Translations under genes and position numbers: made by a program
DNA from: an uncultured Pelagibacteraceae bacterium
Lineage (GTDB): Bacteria > Pseudomonadota > Alphaproteobacteria > Pelagibacterales > AG-422-B15
Length of the DNA: 34,234 nucleotides
NCBI GenBank assembly: GCA_902589175.1
Contig: CACIRX010000010.1
Location: 1 to 34,234, forward strand
Reading direction: 5' to 3'
The notes under the pieces: model-generated
What the model was told of the DNA's origin: nothing
What the model saw: only the letters and a program-made list of their open reading frames with translations
Database searches by the model: none
Shown here: in pieces, positions 6,121 to 14,202 of the stretch
How positions within the stretch are numbered: the stretch's first letter is position 1
Layout: every line of letters starts with the position of its first letter

Positions 6121-8049
6121 TTATTTATTTTTTATCCAAATAGGTGAAGACCATGCCATCTCACGCATAATTTTTGGATAATTTTTAGCAGGTTTTTCAT
6201 CAATTCTAATACTATCATAAGTTGACCAACGACAAGTAGGATTTTCAATAGCTCTTGCATAATAAAATGTATTTTGATCAGGTGTATATTCAGTATCAGT
6301 CCAAATTACTTCTAATTGATCAGATCCATAGTTTTCATCGAAAGAACAATTTTCAAAATTTACACTTGCTTTAGTTTCTTTGCATTTGTTGTTTCTATTA
6401 TTTATTTCTCTATCATCGCTACAAATCACATCGTATACCTCTTCATTAATATTACCGTTCTCAGTCCACCCTTTGATAATTTGAATTTTGTCTAAAGGCG
6501 CGCTCAACGAATCTCTTTCAGCAGTAATATAAAATTTAGGTTGTTGCATCGAGCTATTCATTACTGTACTTCCCATTGGATAACCATTTTTATAAGACTC
6601 AGCTATTGGGTCTAATGAGTTTAGTAATTCTTCTGTGCCATTAAAATTTAGAAAAAATCTTAATTTAATTCGTGTACCACTGGTTGCATAAACCTCTTTT
6701 TTTTGCATTGCCTCAAACAATGTATCTCTATTATTTTCCTCAGACCAAATTGCAGCTAGTCCACCTGGATTATTTACTAGTTGAGTTAAAAGTAAGCCAT
6801 CCTTCACTCTCACTTTAGATGGCCCAACAAAACTAGTGCGACCTCTATAATCCCATTCCTCAGTATCCCCAGGATTTGAATTATGTGAGTCAGAACTACC
6901 AATCATACCAAAATCAAGTGGATTAAAGCCTATTTCATCTTCGAGGGTCAGGCCAATTTTTAGACCATCGCGTGCCATAGAAGTTTCCTGAATACAAAGA
7001 GTATCATTTTCTTTTTTACACTTTGGATAAAACTGCTCAATATCGCATTCTTCATCTGTACTTCCAAAAAATGTACTGCACTCAGAACTCCCTTTATCTT
7101 GAAAAATTTCAACTAACGGTTCGTTATCATTTCTGAGTTTCCAATCATCAATTGTATATTTATCATTGTCTATGGTGTGATTTGCAAACGCATATCCCCA
7201 TGATCTATTACCGTTGTGCGGTATAGTCATAAATTCACATGGATGATTGCAGTTTTCTATTAATTTTTTCCACAAATCAATGGCTGTATGTGCATCAAAC
7301 AGCGAATAAGCTTTTTCTGGAACTGTATTATTTTTAAATATCACGTTCCTGTGATTGTATCCTCCATCAGGTAACGTAGGTGAATATTCGTATGCTACGA
7401 AAGTTGTAAATTTTCCAGGTTCATAATGAAGATCTGCAGCTTTTATAATTTTGTCCCATGTTGATTTTACAAAACGCTTTTCTTTTTCCTTATCTCCTAT
7501 TGCTTCGGACATAATACTGACCGGTGGTCGCGCAACGGAAGTATCACGCAGACCAATAAAAAAACGATAGCTGGGGGATTCCAGTCTTTCACAAGTAAGT
7601 CGTGACTCATCAGTAATTTCTGGGTCAGCACAACTTTCTTGAAGGCCAAATGTTTCGGCGTGATCAGTAACAGCTGCAAAGTCAAGTGGTCTTGAAATTT
7701 GCATTGTTTCGCCAAACATATTCTGCATTGGTTCACCTTTTGCAAAATTATAAGTCTCTTCTAGGCCGTAACGATTTCCAAAAATGTATGAGTCGAATGA
7801 TAAACTGGAGTGAACATGAAGATCACCAAAGTATACATTTTTATTTTTACTTGGCTTTTTAAACTCAAATGGTTCAAAAACGGTTTGCTTAGTAATATTC
7901 TCTCTTTGCTCTTTTGCCTCTTCGGATAGTTTTTGAATATCTTCCTTTGATAAGACAGGTACATTGTATAAGTTGTATAAATAAAGAGAACCAATTAAAA
8001 TCAAAAAACCTAATGTACTGAGTAGAATAATCCAATGAATTTTTCTCAT
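6121..8049 (-). CDS. DUF3604 family protein, membrane-anchored PHP-like hydrolase
   Basis: 642 residues. One hydrophobic helix at residues 5-27 anchors the protein or serves as an uncleaved signal, leaving the rest in the periplasm. The domain starts with YFGDLHVHSSLSFD (H78 and H80), followed by FAAVTDHAE (D129/H130), IPHNGN, and GSSDSHN, the histidine/aspartate pattern of the PHP metallohydrolase superfamily as seen in DUF3604. At least ten cysteines in the mature part suggest several disulfides. The substrate is unknown; PHP domains usually hydrolyse phosphoesters, but DUF3604 proteins have no agreed reaction. It heads a two-gene leftward operon with the carbonic anhydrase and is divergent from the Rieske oxygenase gene, 45 bp apart. 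Confidence 0.85.
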   Translation of the reverse strand: MRKIHWIILLSTLGFLILIGSLYLYNLYNVPVLSKEDIQKLSEEAKEQRENITKQTVFEPFEFKKPSKNKNVYFGDLHVHSSLSFDSYIFGNRYGLEETYNFAKGEPMQNMFGETMQISRPLDFAAVTDHAETFGLQESCADPEITDESRLTCERLESPSYRFFIGLRDTSVARPPVSIMSEAIGDKEKEKRFVKSTWDKIIKAADLHYEPGKFTTFVAYEYSPTLPDGGYNHRNVIFKNNTVPEKAYSLFDAHTAIDLWKKLIENCNHPCEFMTIPHNGNRSWGYAFANHTIDNDKYTIDDWKLRNDNEPLVEIFQDKGSSECSTFFGSTDEECDIEQFYPKCKKENDTLCIQETSMARDGLKIGLTLEDEIGFNPLDFGMIGSSDSHNSNPGDTEEWDYRGRTSFVGPSKVRVKDGLLLTQLVNNPGGLAAIWSEENNRDTLFEAMQKKEVYATSGTRIKLRFFLNFNGTEELLNSLDPIAESYKNGYPMGSTVMNSSMQQPKFYITAERDSLSAPLDKIQIIKGWTENGNINEEVYDVICSDDREINNRNNKCKETKASVNFENCSFDENYGSDQLEVIWTDTEYTPDQNTFYYARAIENPTCRWSTYDSIRIDEKPAKNYPKIMREMAWSSPIWIKNK

Positions 8050-8094
8050 AATATCTAGTCATAGACAATATAAGGGTATAAAATTTTTACAAGC

Positions 8095-9237
8095 ATGTCA
8101 GAAGGATATATTTTAAAAAAAACTGAAAAATCTCTACCTTTAAATTGGTATTTCAATCAAAAGCAATTTGATAAAGAGATTTCAAAAGTTTTGTCTAAAG
8201 AGTGGTTATATGTTTGCCACGTGGATACTATTTCAAAACCTTTATCTTTTCACACAGTTGAAATTAGCAAATTTAATATACTTATAGTTCGTGATAAAGA
8301 AGGAGAAATAAATGCTTTTTATAATTCATGTAGCCATCGAGGTTCAATTTTAAAAAAAGAAAAAAGTGGCAAACTAAAATCAAATTTATTGATTTGCCCA
8401 TATCATCAATGGTCATATAACGCCAGTAATGGAAATTTAGTACGAACTACATCTATTATTGATCCTAAAAATTTTAGAAAAGATGAAAATTGTCTAACAA
8501 AAGTAAAAATTAAAGTTTGGAATGGGTTAGTTTTTATTAACATGAATGAAAACGCTAAATGGAATGCAAAAAAAGTATTTCCAGATTACAGTGATGCTTT
8601 TTCTCAATTGAATGTCAGTGACTACCAAATTGGCCATACCTGGAAGAAAAAAATAAAGTGTAATTGGAAAATATTTTGGGAAAATTATAGTGAATGTTTA
8701 CATTGTCCCAATCTTCATCCTGAACTATCTGACCTAGTCCCTATTTATGGAAGAAGGTTAGTAGATATTAAAGATGATCCAAACTGGAAACGTTTTACTC
8801 ATCATGATGATCCAAAGTATAAAGGTGGAATGAAAAAAGGTACTGAAACTTGGTCAATGAATGGAAGCGCACAAGGTCATCGAGTAGAGTACTTGGAAAA
8901 TCAAACCGATTTTCCTGGTTACATTTACATGACTACTTGGCCTTCTATGTTTTTAGCAATATTTACTGACCATATAAGAATGGTTCGTATTCTTCCTTTA
9001 TCAGAGGAACTTACAGAAGTTACAGCAGAGTGGGTATTTAGAAAAGAAACTCTTAAAGATAAAAAATATTCAATCAAAAATGTTGTTGATTTTGCTGTAT
9101 TAGTCATGAAACAAGATGCAGAAGCTTGCGAACTGAATCAAAAAGGCATACATAATCCAACAAGAAAAAATGGAACATTAATGCCTGAAGAGTATGAAAT
9201 TAAAAGGTTTCACAGCTGGCTAAGAAAAAAATTATAA
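8095..9237 (+). CDS. Rieske non-heme iron oxygenase, large subunit
   Basis: 380 residues. The N-terminal Rieske domain binds a 2Fe-2S cluster through C79-x-H81 and C101-x2-H104 (NSCSHRG and CPYHQW). The C-terminal catalytic domain has ENYSECLHCPNLH, where H203 and H208 bind the mononuclear iron, with D341 in KQDAEACE as the likely third ligand. E200 aligns with the bridging aspartate of ring-hydroxylating dioxygenases; glutamate at this position is known for oxygenases that act on quaternary amines, such as carnitine monooxygenase. That suggests a demethylase or monooxygenase of a betaine-like compound rather than an aromatic dioxygenase. No beta subunit or reductase gene is adjacent, so the electron donor must be encoded elsewhere. 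M20 and M24 genes follow after 10 bp and in overlap. Confidence 0.88.
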   Translation: MSEGYILKKTEKSLPLNWYFNQKQFDKEISKVLSKEWLYVCHVDTISKPLSFHTVEISKFNILIVRDKEGEINAFYNSCSHRGSILKKEKSGKLKSNLLICPYHQWSYNASNGNLVRTTSIIDPKNFRKDENCLTKVKIKVWNGLVFINMNENAKWNAKKVFPDYSDAFSQLNVSDYQIGHTWKKKIKCNWKIFWENYSECLHCPNLHPELSDLVPIYGRRLVDIKDDPNWKRFTHHDDPKYKGGMKKGTETWSMNGSAQGHRVEYLENQTDFPGYIYMTTWPSMFLAIFTDHIRMVRILPLSEELTEVTAEWVFRKETLKDKKYSIKNVVDFAVLVMKQDAEACELNQKGIHNPTRKNGTLMPEEYEIKRFHSWLRKKL

Positions 9238-9247
9238 ATTATTCCAC

Positions 9248-10411
9248 ATGAATTCAGTTACACAAAATTATGAGAAGGAAATGCTTGAGTGGCGCCATGA
9301 TTTTCATGCGCATCCTGAGCTAAATTTTGACTTAGATATAACCTCAACAAAAGTTGCAGATATTTTAAAGAGTTTTGGACTGGAAGTACATGAAGGCATA
9401 GGTAAGACCGGAATTGTTGCTGTTCTCAAAAATGGAAACAGTAATAAAAGTATTGGTATTCGAGCAGATATGGATGCATTACCGGTAACAGAGGAAAATG
9501 ACTGCACGTATAAATCCAATCACGAAGGTAAAATGCATGCGTGTGGTCACGATGGTCATACAGCAATGGCTCTAGGTGCAGCAAAATATCTATGTAATAC
9601 AAAAAATTTTAACGGAACTGTTTATTTTATTTTTCAACCTGATGAAGAAAAAACTCAGGGAGCTCAAGCAATGATAGATGATGGGCTGTTTGAAAAGTTC
9701 CCAATGGATGAGGTATATGCTTTTCATAATTTGCCTGGTATGGAACTTGGAACCTTTGCAACAAGAGCAGGAACTATCACTGCAAGCGAAAGTTTATTTA
9801 AAATTGAATTAAGAGGTCAGGGAGGTCATTCAGCCTTGCCACACATGGGTGTTGATACTATTACAGTAGGTACTCAAATAATAACAGCTCTTCAATCAAT
9901 TGTTTCCAGAAAAATTAATCCAGCTATGAATGGTGTTGTTTCAGTCACAAAATTTGAATCTGATGGCAATGAAAATATACTACCCGGTCATTCTATAATT
10001 TCAGGCGATGCACGTGCGTTGTCACCAGAAGCTAATCAAATTATTGAACGCAGCATGAAAGATATTGTAGATGGAACGGCGAAAGCACATGGTGTCGATT
10101 ATGATTTTAACTACCTCACAAGAACAAACATGACAATTAATTCTAAAGATCAAGCAGCTTTTGCAAGTAAGGTTGCAGCTGACCTATTTGGAGAGGATAA
10201 AGTAGATGGAAATTGTGATCCAAAATTATTTTCTGAGGATTTTGCCCAGATGCTAATGGCTAAGCCTGGATGCTATATTTTAATTGGAAATGGAACAGAA
10301 GGAACTCATGGACAATCTTTACATTCTTCAAATTATGATTTTAACGACAAGCTTCTTGTCATTGGTTCATCATTTTGGTCTAAACTTGTTGAAGAAAGAC
10401 TTAATGATTAA
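9248..10411 (+). CDS. M20 family amidohydrolase (N-acyl-amino acid / hippurate hydrolase type)
   Basis: 387 residues, the normal length of the M20D amidohydrolases. Metal and catalytic motifs are RADMDALPV, MHACGHDGHTAM, FQPDEEKTQGA and AFHNLPG, and a dimerisation domain begins near SESLFKIELRGQGGHSALP. The HACGHDGH cysteine/histidine arrangement is characteristic of hippuricase and N-acetyl-L-amino-acid deacylases. Cytoplasmic; no signal peptide. The stop overlaps the ATG of the M24 gene by one base (TAATG), so the two are translationally coupled. It probably removes an acyl group from an N-acylated amino acid or osmolyte derivative. In ectoine degradation the known deacetylase DoeB belongs to another family, so a direct role there is not supported by homology. 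Confidence 0.9.
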   Translation: MNSVTQNYEKEMLEWRHDFHAHPELNFDLDITSTKVADILKSFGLEVHEGIGKTGIVAVLKNGNSNKSIGIRADMDALPVTEENDCTYKSNHEGKMHACGHDGHTAMALGAAKYLCNTKNFNGTVYFIFQPDEEKTQGAQAMIDDGLFEKFPMDEVYAFHNLPGMELGTFATRAGTITASESLFKIELRGQGGHSALPHMGVDTITVGTQIITALQSIVSRKINPAMNGVVSVTKFESDGNENILPGHSIISGDARALSPEANQIIERSMKDIVDGTAKAHGVDYDFNYLTRTNMTINSKDQAAFASKVAADLFGEDKVDGNCDPKLFSEDFAQMLMAKPGCYILIGNGTEGTHGQSLHSSNYDFNDKLLVIGSSFWSKLVEERLND

Positions 10412-11580
10412 TGATATTTTCTAAAAGCGAGTATATTGAAAGACTAAATAAAGTAAAAAAATCAATGCAAGAAAAGGGTATTGATTTATTAGTCTCTCAA
10501 GATACAGCAAACATAAATTACCTTACCGGTTATGATGCATGGTCTTTTTATTATGCTCAATGTGTAATTATACATATAGACTCAGAAGAACCTTTACTTT
10601 TCGTACGTGATCAAGATGCTGGAGGGGCATTCCTTCAAAACTGCTGGTCACAAGAAAATATAATTGTTTACGCTGAAAAATATATACATACATGGCCAAA
10701 TCATCCTTATGATTATTTGATTGAAATAATTAAAAGTAAAAATTGGGACAAACTTTCAATTGGACTTGAAATGGACAGTCATTATTTCACGGCATTTTGT
10801 TATAAAAAATTATTAGACGGGCTTCCTGATGCCACGCTGAAAGATTGTGAGCGCCTTGTGAACTGGGTACGATTTGTAAAATCAGATGCAGAAATTGACC
10901 TAATGAAAAACGCCGCTTTAATTACTGATAAATCAATGCAAACTGCAATTGATGTTATCAATCCAGGTGTTAGACAATGTGATGCAGTTGGAGAGATACA
11001 AAAAGCAATGTTTTATGGAACTCCAGAGTATGGAGGAGAATATTCAAGTATAGCAACTTTACTTCCAACTGGAGCTGGGACTTCTGCCTCACATCTAACG
11101 GCTACGCAGGAAAGATTTGTTAAAGGCGAAGCAACAATAATTGAAATTGCCGGTGTTTATAAAAGGTATCATGCACCACTTGCAAGAACAGTTCTGCTTG
11201 GAAAAGCAGAACAAAAAAAAATTGACGCCATACATGCAACTAATGAGGCGCTAAATGAGGGTATATCAGCCATAAAGCCAGGCAATACAGCAGATGATGT
11301 TGCGCAAAAATTTTGGTCAGTATTAGATAAATACGATATCAAAAAGGAATCTCGGACTGGATACTCTATTGGAATTGGTTATCCACCTGATTGGGGTGAG
11401 CACACAATAAACATATCAAAAGGTGATCCAACTATTTTACAACCAAATGTAACCTTTCATATGATTGCTGTTATGCAATTTGGTGATTGGGGAGTAGAGG
11501 CAAGTCACTCATTACGTGTTACAGAAAGTGGCTCAGAAAAGTTTTCAGATTTCTCAAGCGATTTATTCATAAAAGAGTAG
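10411..11580 (+). CDS. M24 family creatinase/ectoine-hydrolase-like protein
   Basis: 389 residues with the two-domain pita-bread architecture: N-terminal creatinase domain (NYLTGYDAWSFYYAQ near residues 36-50) and C-terminal M24 domain. The metal ligands of true aminopeptidases are degenerate: the two aspartates are replaced in IIEIAGVYKRYHAPLARTV (E245, P256), and the HGxGH motif reads GYSIGIGYPPDWGE. The same features are seen in creatinase and ectoine hydrolase (DoeA/EutD), and the YDAWSFY and GYPPDWGE blocks resemble DoeA. A metal-independent C-N hydrolase of a cyclic or amidine-type osmolyte is therefore more likely than a Xaa-Pro peptidase. H228 and H254 are candidates for catalysis. 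It ends the Rieske-M20-M24 cassette. The assignment to ectoine specifically is tentative. Confidence 0.78.
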   Translation: MIFSKSEYIERLNKVKKSMQEKGIDLLVSQDTANINYLTGYDAWSFYYAQCVIIHIDSEEPLLFVRDQDAGGAFLQNCWSQENIIVYAEKYIHTWPNHPYDYLIEIIKSKNWDKLSIGLEMDSHYFTAFCYKKLLDGLPDATLKDCERLVNWVRFVKSDAEIDLMKNAALITDKSMQTAIDVINPGVRQCDAVGEIQKAMFYGTPEYGGEYSSIATLLPTGAGTSASHLTATQERFVKGEATIIEIAGVYKRYHAPLARTVLLGKAEQKKIDAIHATNEALNEGISAIKPGNTADDVAQKFWSVLDKYDIKKESRTGYSIGIGYPPDWGEHTINISKGDPTILQPNVTFHMIAVMQFGDWGVEASHSLRVTESGSEKFSDFSSDLFIKE

Positions 11581-11665
11581 CAGATAACTGGGAATGAGCG
11601 TCCCTTGTTTTTACTAGAGAATCCATTAAATATTGTATAAAGTAGCGCAATTCACGGAGTTAATT

Positions 11666-11854
11666 ATGGGTATTCATCACGATTATAAATCAAAACGTGG
11701 GGAGAGAGCGATGGCCAAGCAGCAGAAACGTGAGGCTAAGTTTTCTGATAACACGGATAAAAAAGAAGAAGAAAAGCTCATCAAAGAATTAAAAAAAGCA
11801 GGGTTAAATAAAGATGAAATCAAACAATTCCTCGAAGGAAGAGCAAAAGGATAA
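11666..11854 (+). CDS. Small basic, charged protein of unknown function
   Basis: 62 residues from the ATG at 11666, which has GGAG 6 bp upstream. The frame is open from 11633 and an internal ATG at 11711 also has a GGAG-like sequence, so the start is uncertain. The product is very rich in Lys and Glu (MAKQQKREAKF, then [27 protein letters not shown]), predicting a long helix and a small helical hairpin. I do not recognise a family. The last 41 bp overlap a second small gene in another frame, and dcd follows, so it seems to head a short operon. The gap from the M24 stop (85 bp) holds a weak GGGA-N7-TCCC hairpin followed by TTGTTTTT and AT-rich promoter-like sequence, but nothing convincing. 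Confidence 0.6.
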   Translation: MGIHHDYKSKRGERAMAKQQKREAKFSDNTDKKEEEKLIKELKKAGLNKDEIKQFLEGRAKG

Positions 11855-11948
11855 AAAGCTCGACAGCACAGAAAGGCTTGCTGAGGCACTAAGGCAAAAT
11901 TTAAGAAAAAGAAAAGAGTTTCAAAGAAGGCAAAAGAAAGAAGATTAA
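11814..11948 (+). CDS. Small conserved arginine/lysine-rich protein upstream of dcd
   Basis: A 44-residue frame starting with ATG at 11814 and ending with TAA one base before the dcd ATG. It contains [20 protein letters not shown] followed by a basic tail, FQRRQKKED. Short proteins with a RLAEALRxNLxRRK motif are common in alphaproteobacteria beside murA, which is why I take this for a real gene in spite of its size and 41-bp overlap with the previous gene. Predicted to be one amphipathic, strongly basic helix; an RNA- or nucleoid-binding role is possible but unproven. The start could instead be a little downstream, since no ATG follows; the first ten residues are poorly conserved in style. 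Confidence 0.6.
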   Translation: MKSNNSSKEEQKDKKLDSTERLAEALRQNLRKRKEFQRRQKKED

Positions 11949-11949
11949 T

Positions 11950-12504
11950 ATGACAATCATGTCGGATAACTGGATAAAGAAAAAAGCCTTGGAAGAAGGA
12001 ATGATTGAACCGTTCGTTGATGCACAAAAAAAAGAAGGCACAATTTCTTTTGGTCTTTCATCATATGGATACGATGCAAGAGTTTCAGAAGAATTTAAAA
12101 TTTTTACCAATGTAGATTCTGCTTTAGTCGATCCAAAAAACTTTGATGATAAGGGGTTTGTAGATCGGCCAGGTAAAGAATGCATAATTCCACCTAACTC
12201 ATTTGCATTAGCAAGAACCGTTGAGTATTTTAGAATTCCTCGCGATGTTCTTGTAGTTTGTTTAGGAAAATCAACTTATGCAAGATGTGGCATTATCGTA
12301 AATGTTACTCCTCTTGAACCAGAGTGGGAGGGTCACGTAACTTTAGAATTTTCTAACACAACTCCATTACCTGCAAAAATTTATGCTAATGAGGGAGCGT
12401 GCCAGTTTTTATTCTATAAGGGAGAAGCGCCACCAGAAGTTTCATATAAAGATCGTAAAGGTAAATATATGATGCAAACAGGGGTTACTTTACCTAAGCT
12501 TTAA
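11950..12504 (+). CDS. dcd: dCTP deaminase
   Basis: 184 residues, typical for Dcd. Conserved segments are [16 protein letters not shown] near the N-terminus, [10 protein letters not shown] in the middle and [18 protein letters not shown] with the catalytic glutamate. The enzyme deaminates dCTP to dUTP, which dUTPase then turns into dUMP for thymidylate synthesis. An in-frame second ATG ([19 protein letters not shown]) three codons later is an equally likely start. Alphaproteobacterial Dcd commonly begins with a short M-x-I-M-x-D-x-W sequence, which favours the first ATG. The gene follows the small basic protein by one base and murA by 7 bp, so it belongs to the same run. Confidence 0.95.
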   Translation: MTIMSDNWIKKKALEEGMIEPFVDAQKKEGTISFGLSSYGYDARVSEEFKIFTNVDSALVDPKNFDDKGFVDRPGKECIIPPNSFALARTVEYFRIPRDVLVVCLGKSTYARCGIIVNVTPLEPEWEGHVTLEFSNTTPLPAKIYANEGACQFLFYKGEAPPEVSYKDRKGKYMMQTGVTLPKL

Positions 12505-12511
12505 ATCGTTC

Positions 12512-13774
12512 ATGCAAAAGATATTGATAAATGGAGGAAACCTTCTCCAGGGTTCTGTTCCTGTCAGTGGATCAAAAAATGCATCTCTCCCAATAATGGC
12601 TGCAAGTATTCTTACTAATGAAAATTTAGAACTCGAAAACGTACCTGATTTAGTTGATGTAAATACAATGTCAGCAGTTTTATCATCGCTTGGTGTCAAT
12701 GTTACAAAAAAAGATGTTAATACAAATCGTCTTACACTTCGTTATTCAGACTCTGAAAGTACAATAGCGGAGTACGATTTAGTTAGAAAGATGAGGGCTA
12801 GTATATTAGTTCTTGGGCCATTACTTGCGCGTAAAAGGCACGCTAGCGTATCTCTTCCAGGGGGGTGCGCAATAGGTGCTCGACCAGTAGATTTGCACAT
12901 AGATGCATTAACAAAACTTGGCGCAGCGTTTGAATTAGATGGTGGATATATTAAATGTAGCGCTCCTAATGGCTTAAAAGGAAATAAAATTAATTTTTCA
13001 AAAGTATCAGTAGGAGCTACTGAAAACATAATTATGGCTGCATCGCTTGCTCAAGGAGAAAGTGAAATTAGAAATATCGCAGTTGAGCCTGAGGTTATGG
13101 ATCTTATTAATTGTCTTAATAAGATGGGCGCTAAAATCGAATTAGGAGAAAACAGAAATGTTCACATTCAAGGCGTTGACCAGCTCCAAGGTGCTGTCCA
13201 CTCAATTATCCCTGATCGCATAGAAGCAATCACATATATAATTGGAGGAACTATAATTGGTAACGATCTCAAGATTACAAATCTGAACCTTGAGCATATC
13301 AGCAATGTATTGGAATTATTGAATGAGCTATCTATTAATTACTCAATGGGTGAGAATAGCATTATTGTTAATCAATCCGAGATCTCTGATGGTATTGATA
13401 TTAGCACAATGGAATATCCAGGGTTTCCAACTGATGTACAAGCACAAATGATGGTTTTATTATCTCTTGGAAAATCTAAATCACAAATAACTGAAAACAT
13501 TTTTGAAAACAGATTCATGCATGTTCCAGAACTAAACCGTATGGGCGCTAATATTGAAACCAAAGGGAAAACAGCAGTTATTAATCCATGCAAAGGGTTT
13601 ATTTCAGCTCAAGTCATGGCAACTGATTTACGGGCCTCGGTAAGTTTAATTTTAGCTGGATTGGTTGCTAAAGGTGAAACAACATTGAACCGAATTTATC
13701 ATCTTGATCGAGGTTATGAGAAAATAGAGAAAAAATTGCAAGCTTGTGGTGCAGATATTCGGAGAATAAATTAG
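12512..13774 (+). CDS. murA: UDP-N-acetylglucosamine 1-carboxyvinyltransferase MurA
   Basis: 420 residues, the full family length. K22 in VSGSKNASLP and the catalytic cysteine C119 in LPGGCAIGARPVDLH are present, so it is the fosfomycin-sensitive type by motif. It transfers enolpyruvate to UDP-GlcNAc, the first committed step of peptidoglycan synthesis, in the cytoplasm. The C-terminal EPT repeat ends with DRGYEKIEKKLQACGADI, as expected. The upstream gap to dcd is 7 bp and DUF2948 follows after 5 bp, reproducing a gene order common in alphaproteobacteria (murA-DUF2948-hisD). Confidence 0.97.
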   Translation: MQKILINGGNLLQGSVPVSGSKNASLPIMAASILTNENLELENVPDLVDVNTMSAVLSSLGVNVTKKDVNTNRLTLRYSDSESTIAEYDLVRKMRASILVLGPLLARKRHASVSLPGGCAIGARPVDLHIDALTKLGAAFELDGGYIKCSAPNGLKGNKINFSKVSVGATENIIMAASLAQGESEIRNIAVEPEVMDLINCLNKMGAKIELGENRNVHIQGVDQLQGAVHSIIPDRIEAITYIIGGTIIGNDLKITNLNLEHISNVLELLNELSINYSMGENSIIVNQSEISDGIDISTMEYPGFPTDVQAQMMVLLSLGKSKSQITENIFENRFMHVPELNRMGANIETKGKTAVINPCKGFISAQVMATDLRASVSLILAGLVAKGETTLNRIYHLDRGYEKIEKKLQACGADIRRIN

Positions 13775-13779
13775 GATAA

Positions 13780-14202
13780 ATGAATCTTAATGCAATTGAT
13801 ACTGACGAGCTAAAAATTATCTCAACCATACTTCAAGACGGACTTATTGAAGTAAACGATATCAAATATTTGCCATCAATTAGGTCATTTTTTCTTATGA
13901 TTACTAGATTTATGTGGGAGGAAAAAATAGTAAATAAAGTAGATCAAAGAATAAAAGCAGTACTAAGCTTTGAAGATGTTTTATCGGTTTACTCAAAAAA
14001 TATAGATCAATTGAACAAAAATAAGACACTAGAACTCGTAACTTTTAATTATTATCCTAACAATTCTAAAAATATAGAAATTGAATTGCTTTTCAAAAAT
14101 GATGCAATTATAAAGCTCGAAACTGAAATAATAAGATGCAAGTTAGAAGATCAGGGTGAACCCTGGAATATTGAAAAAATAGAGAATGACAAAAATAATT
14201 AA
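13780..14202 (+). CDS. DUF2948 family protein
   Basis: 140 residues, close to the usual length of DUF2948 proteins. The N-terminus reads NAIDTDELKIISTILQDGLI followed by VNDIKYLPSIRSFFLMITRFMWEE; a DxDDLxxxSxxLQDA...YLPxxRxFxLxxNRFxWE pattern is the family signature. No catalytic motif, signal or membrane segment is visible. The family is known almost only from alphaproteobacteria, between murA and hisD, exactly as here. Function unknown. Its end overlaps the hisD start by 17 bp in a different frame, which implies translational coupling. Confidence 0.85.
   Translation: MNLNAIDTDELKIISTILQDGLIEVNDIKYLPSIRSFFLMITRFMWEEKIVNKVDQRIKAVLSFEDVLSVYSKNIDQLNKNKTLELVTFNYYPNNSKNIEIELLFKNDAIIKLETEIIRCKLEDQGEPWNIEKIENDKNN

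Noticed and set aside
11590..11613. GGGA-N7-TCCC hairpin with T-run as terminator after the M24 gene.
   Set aside because: A 4-bp stem with a 7-nt loop is too weak and the T-run is interrupted; mentioned only as a possible feature.
11683..12185. Minus-strand frames over the small basic genes and dcd.
   Set aside because: They lie opposite the well-supported dcd and small genes, and their products resemble no family.
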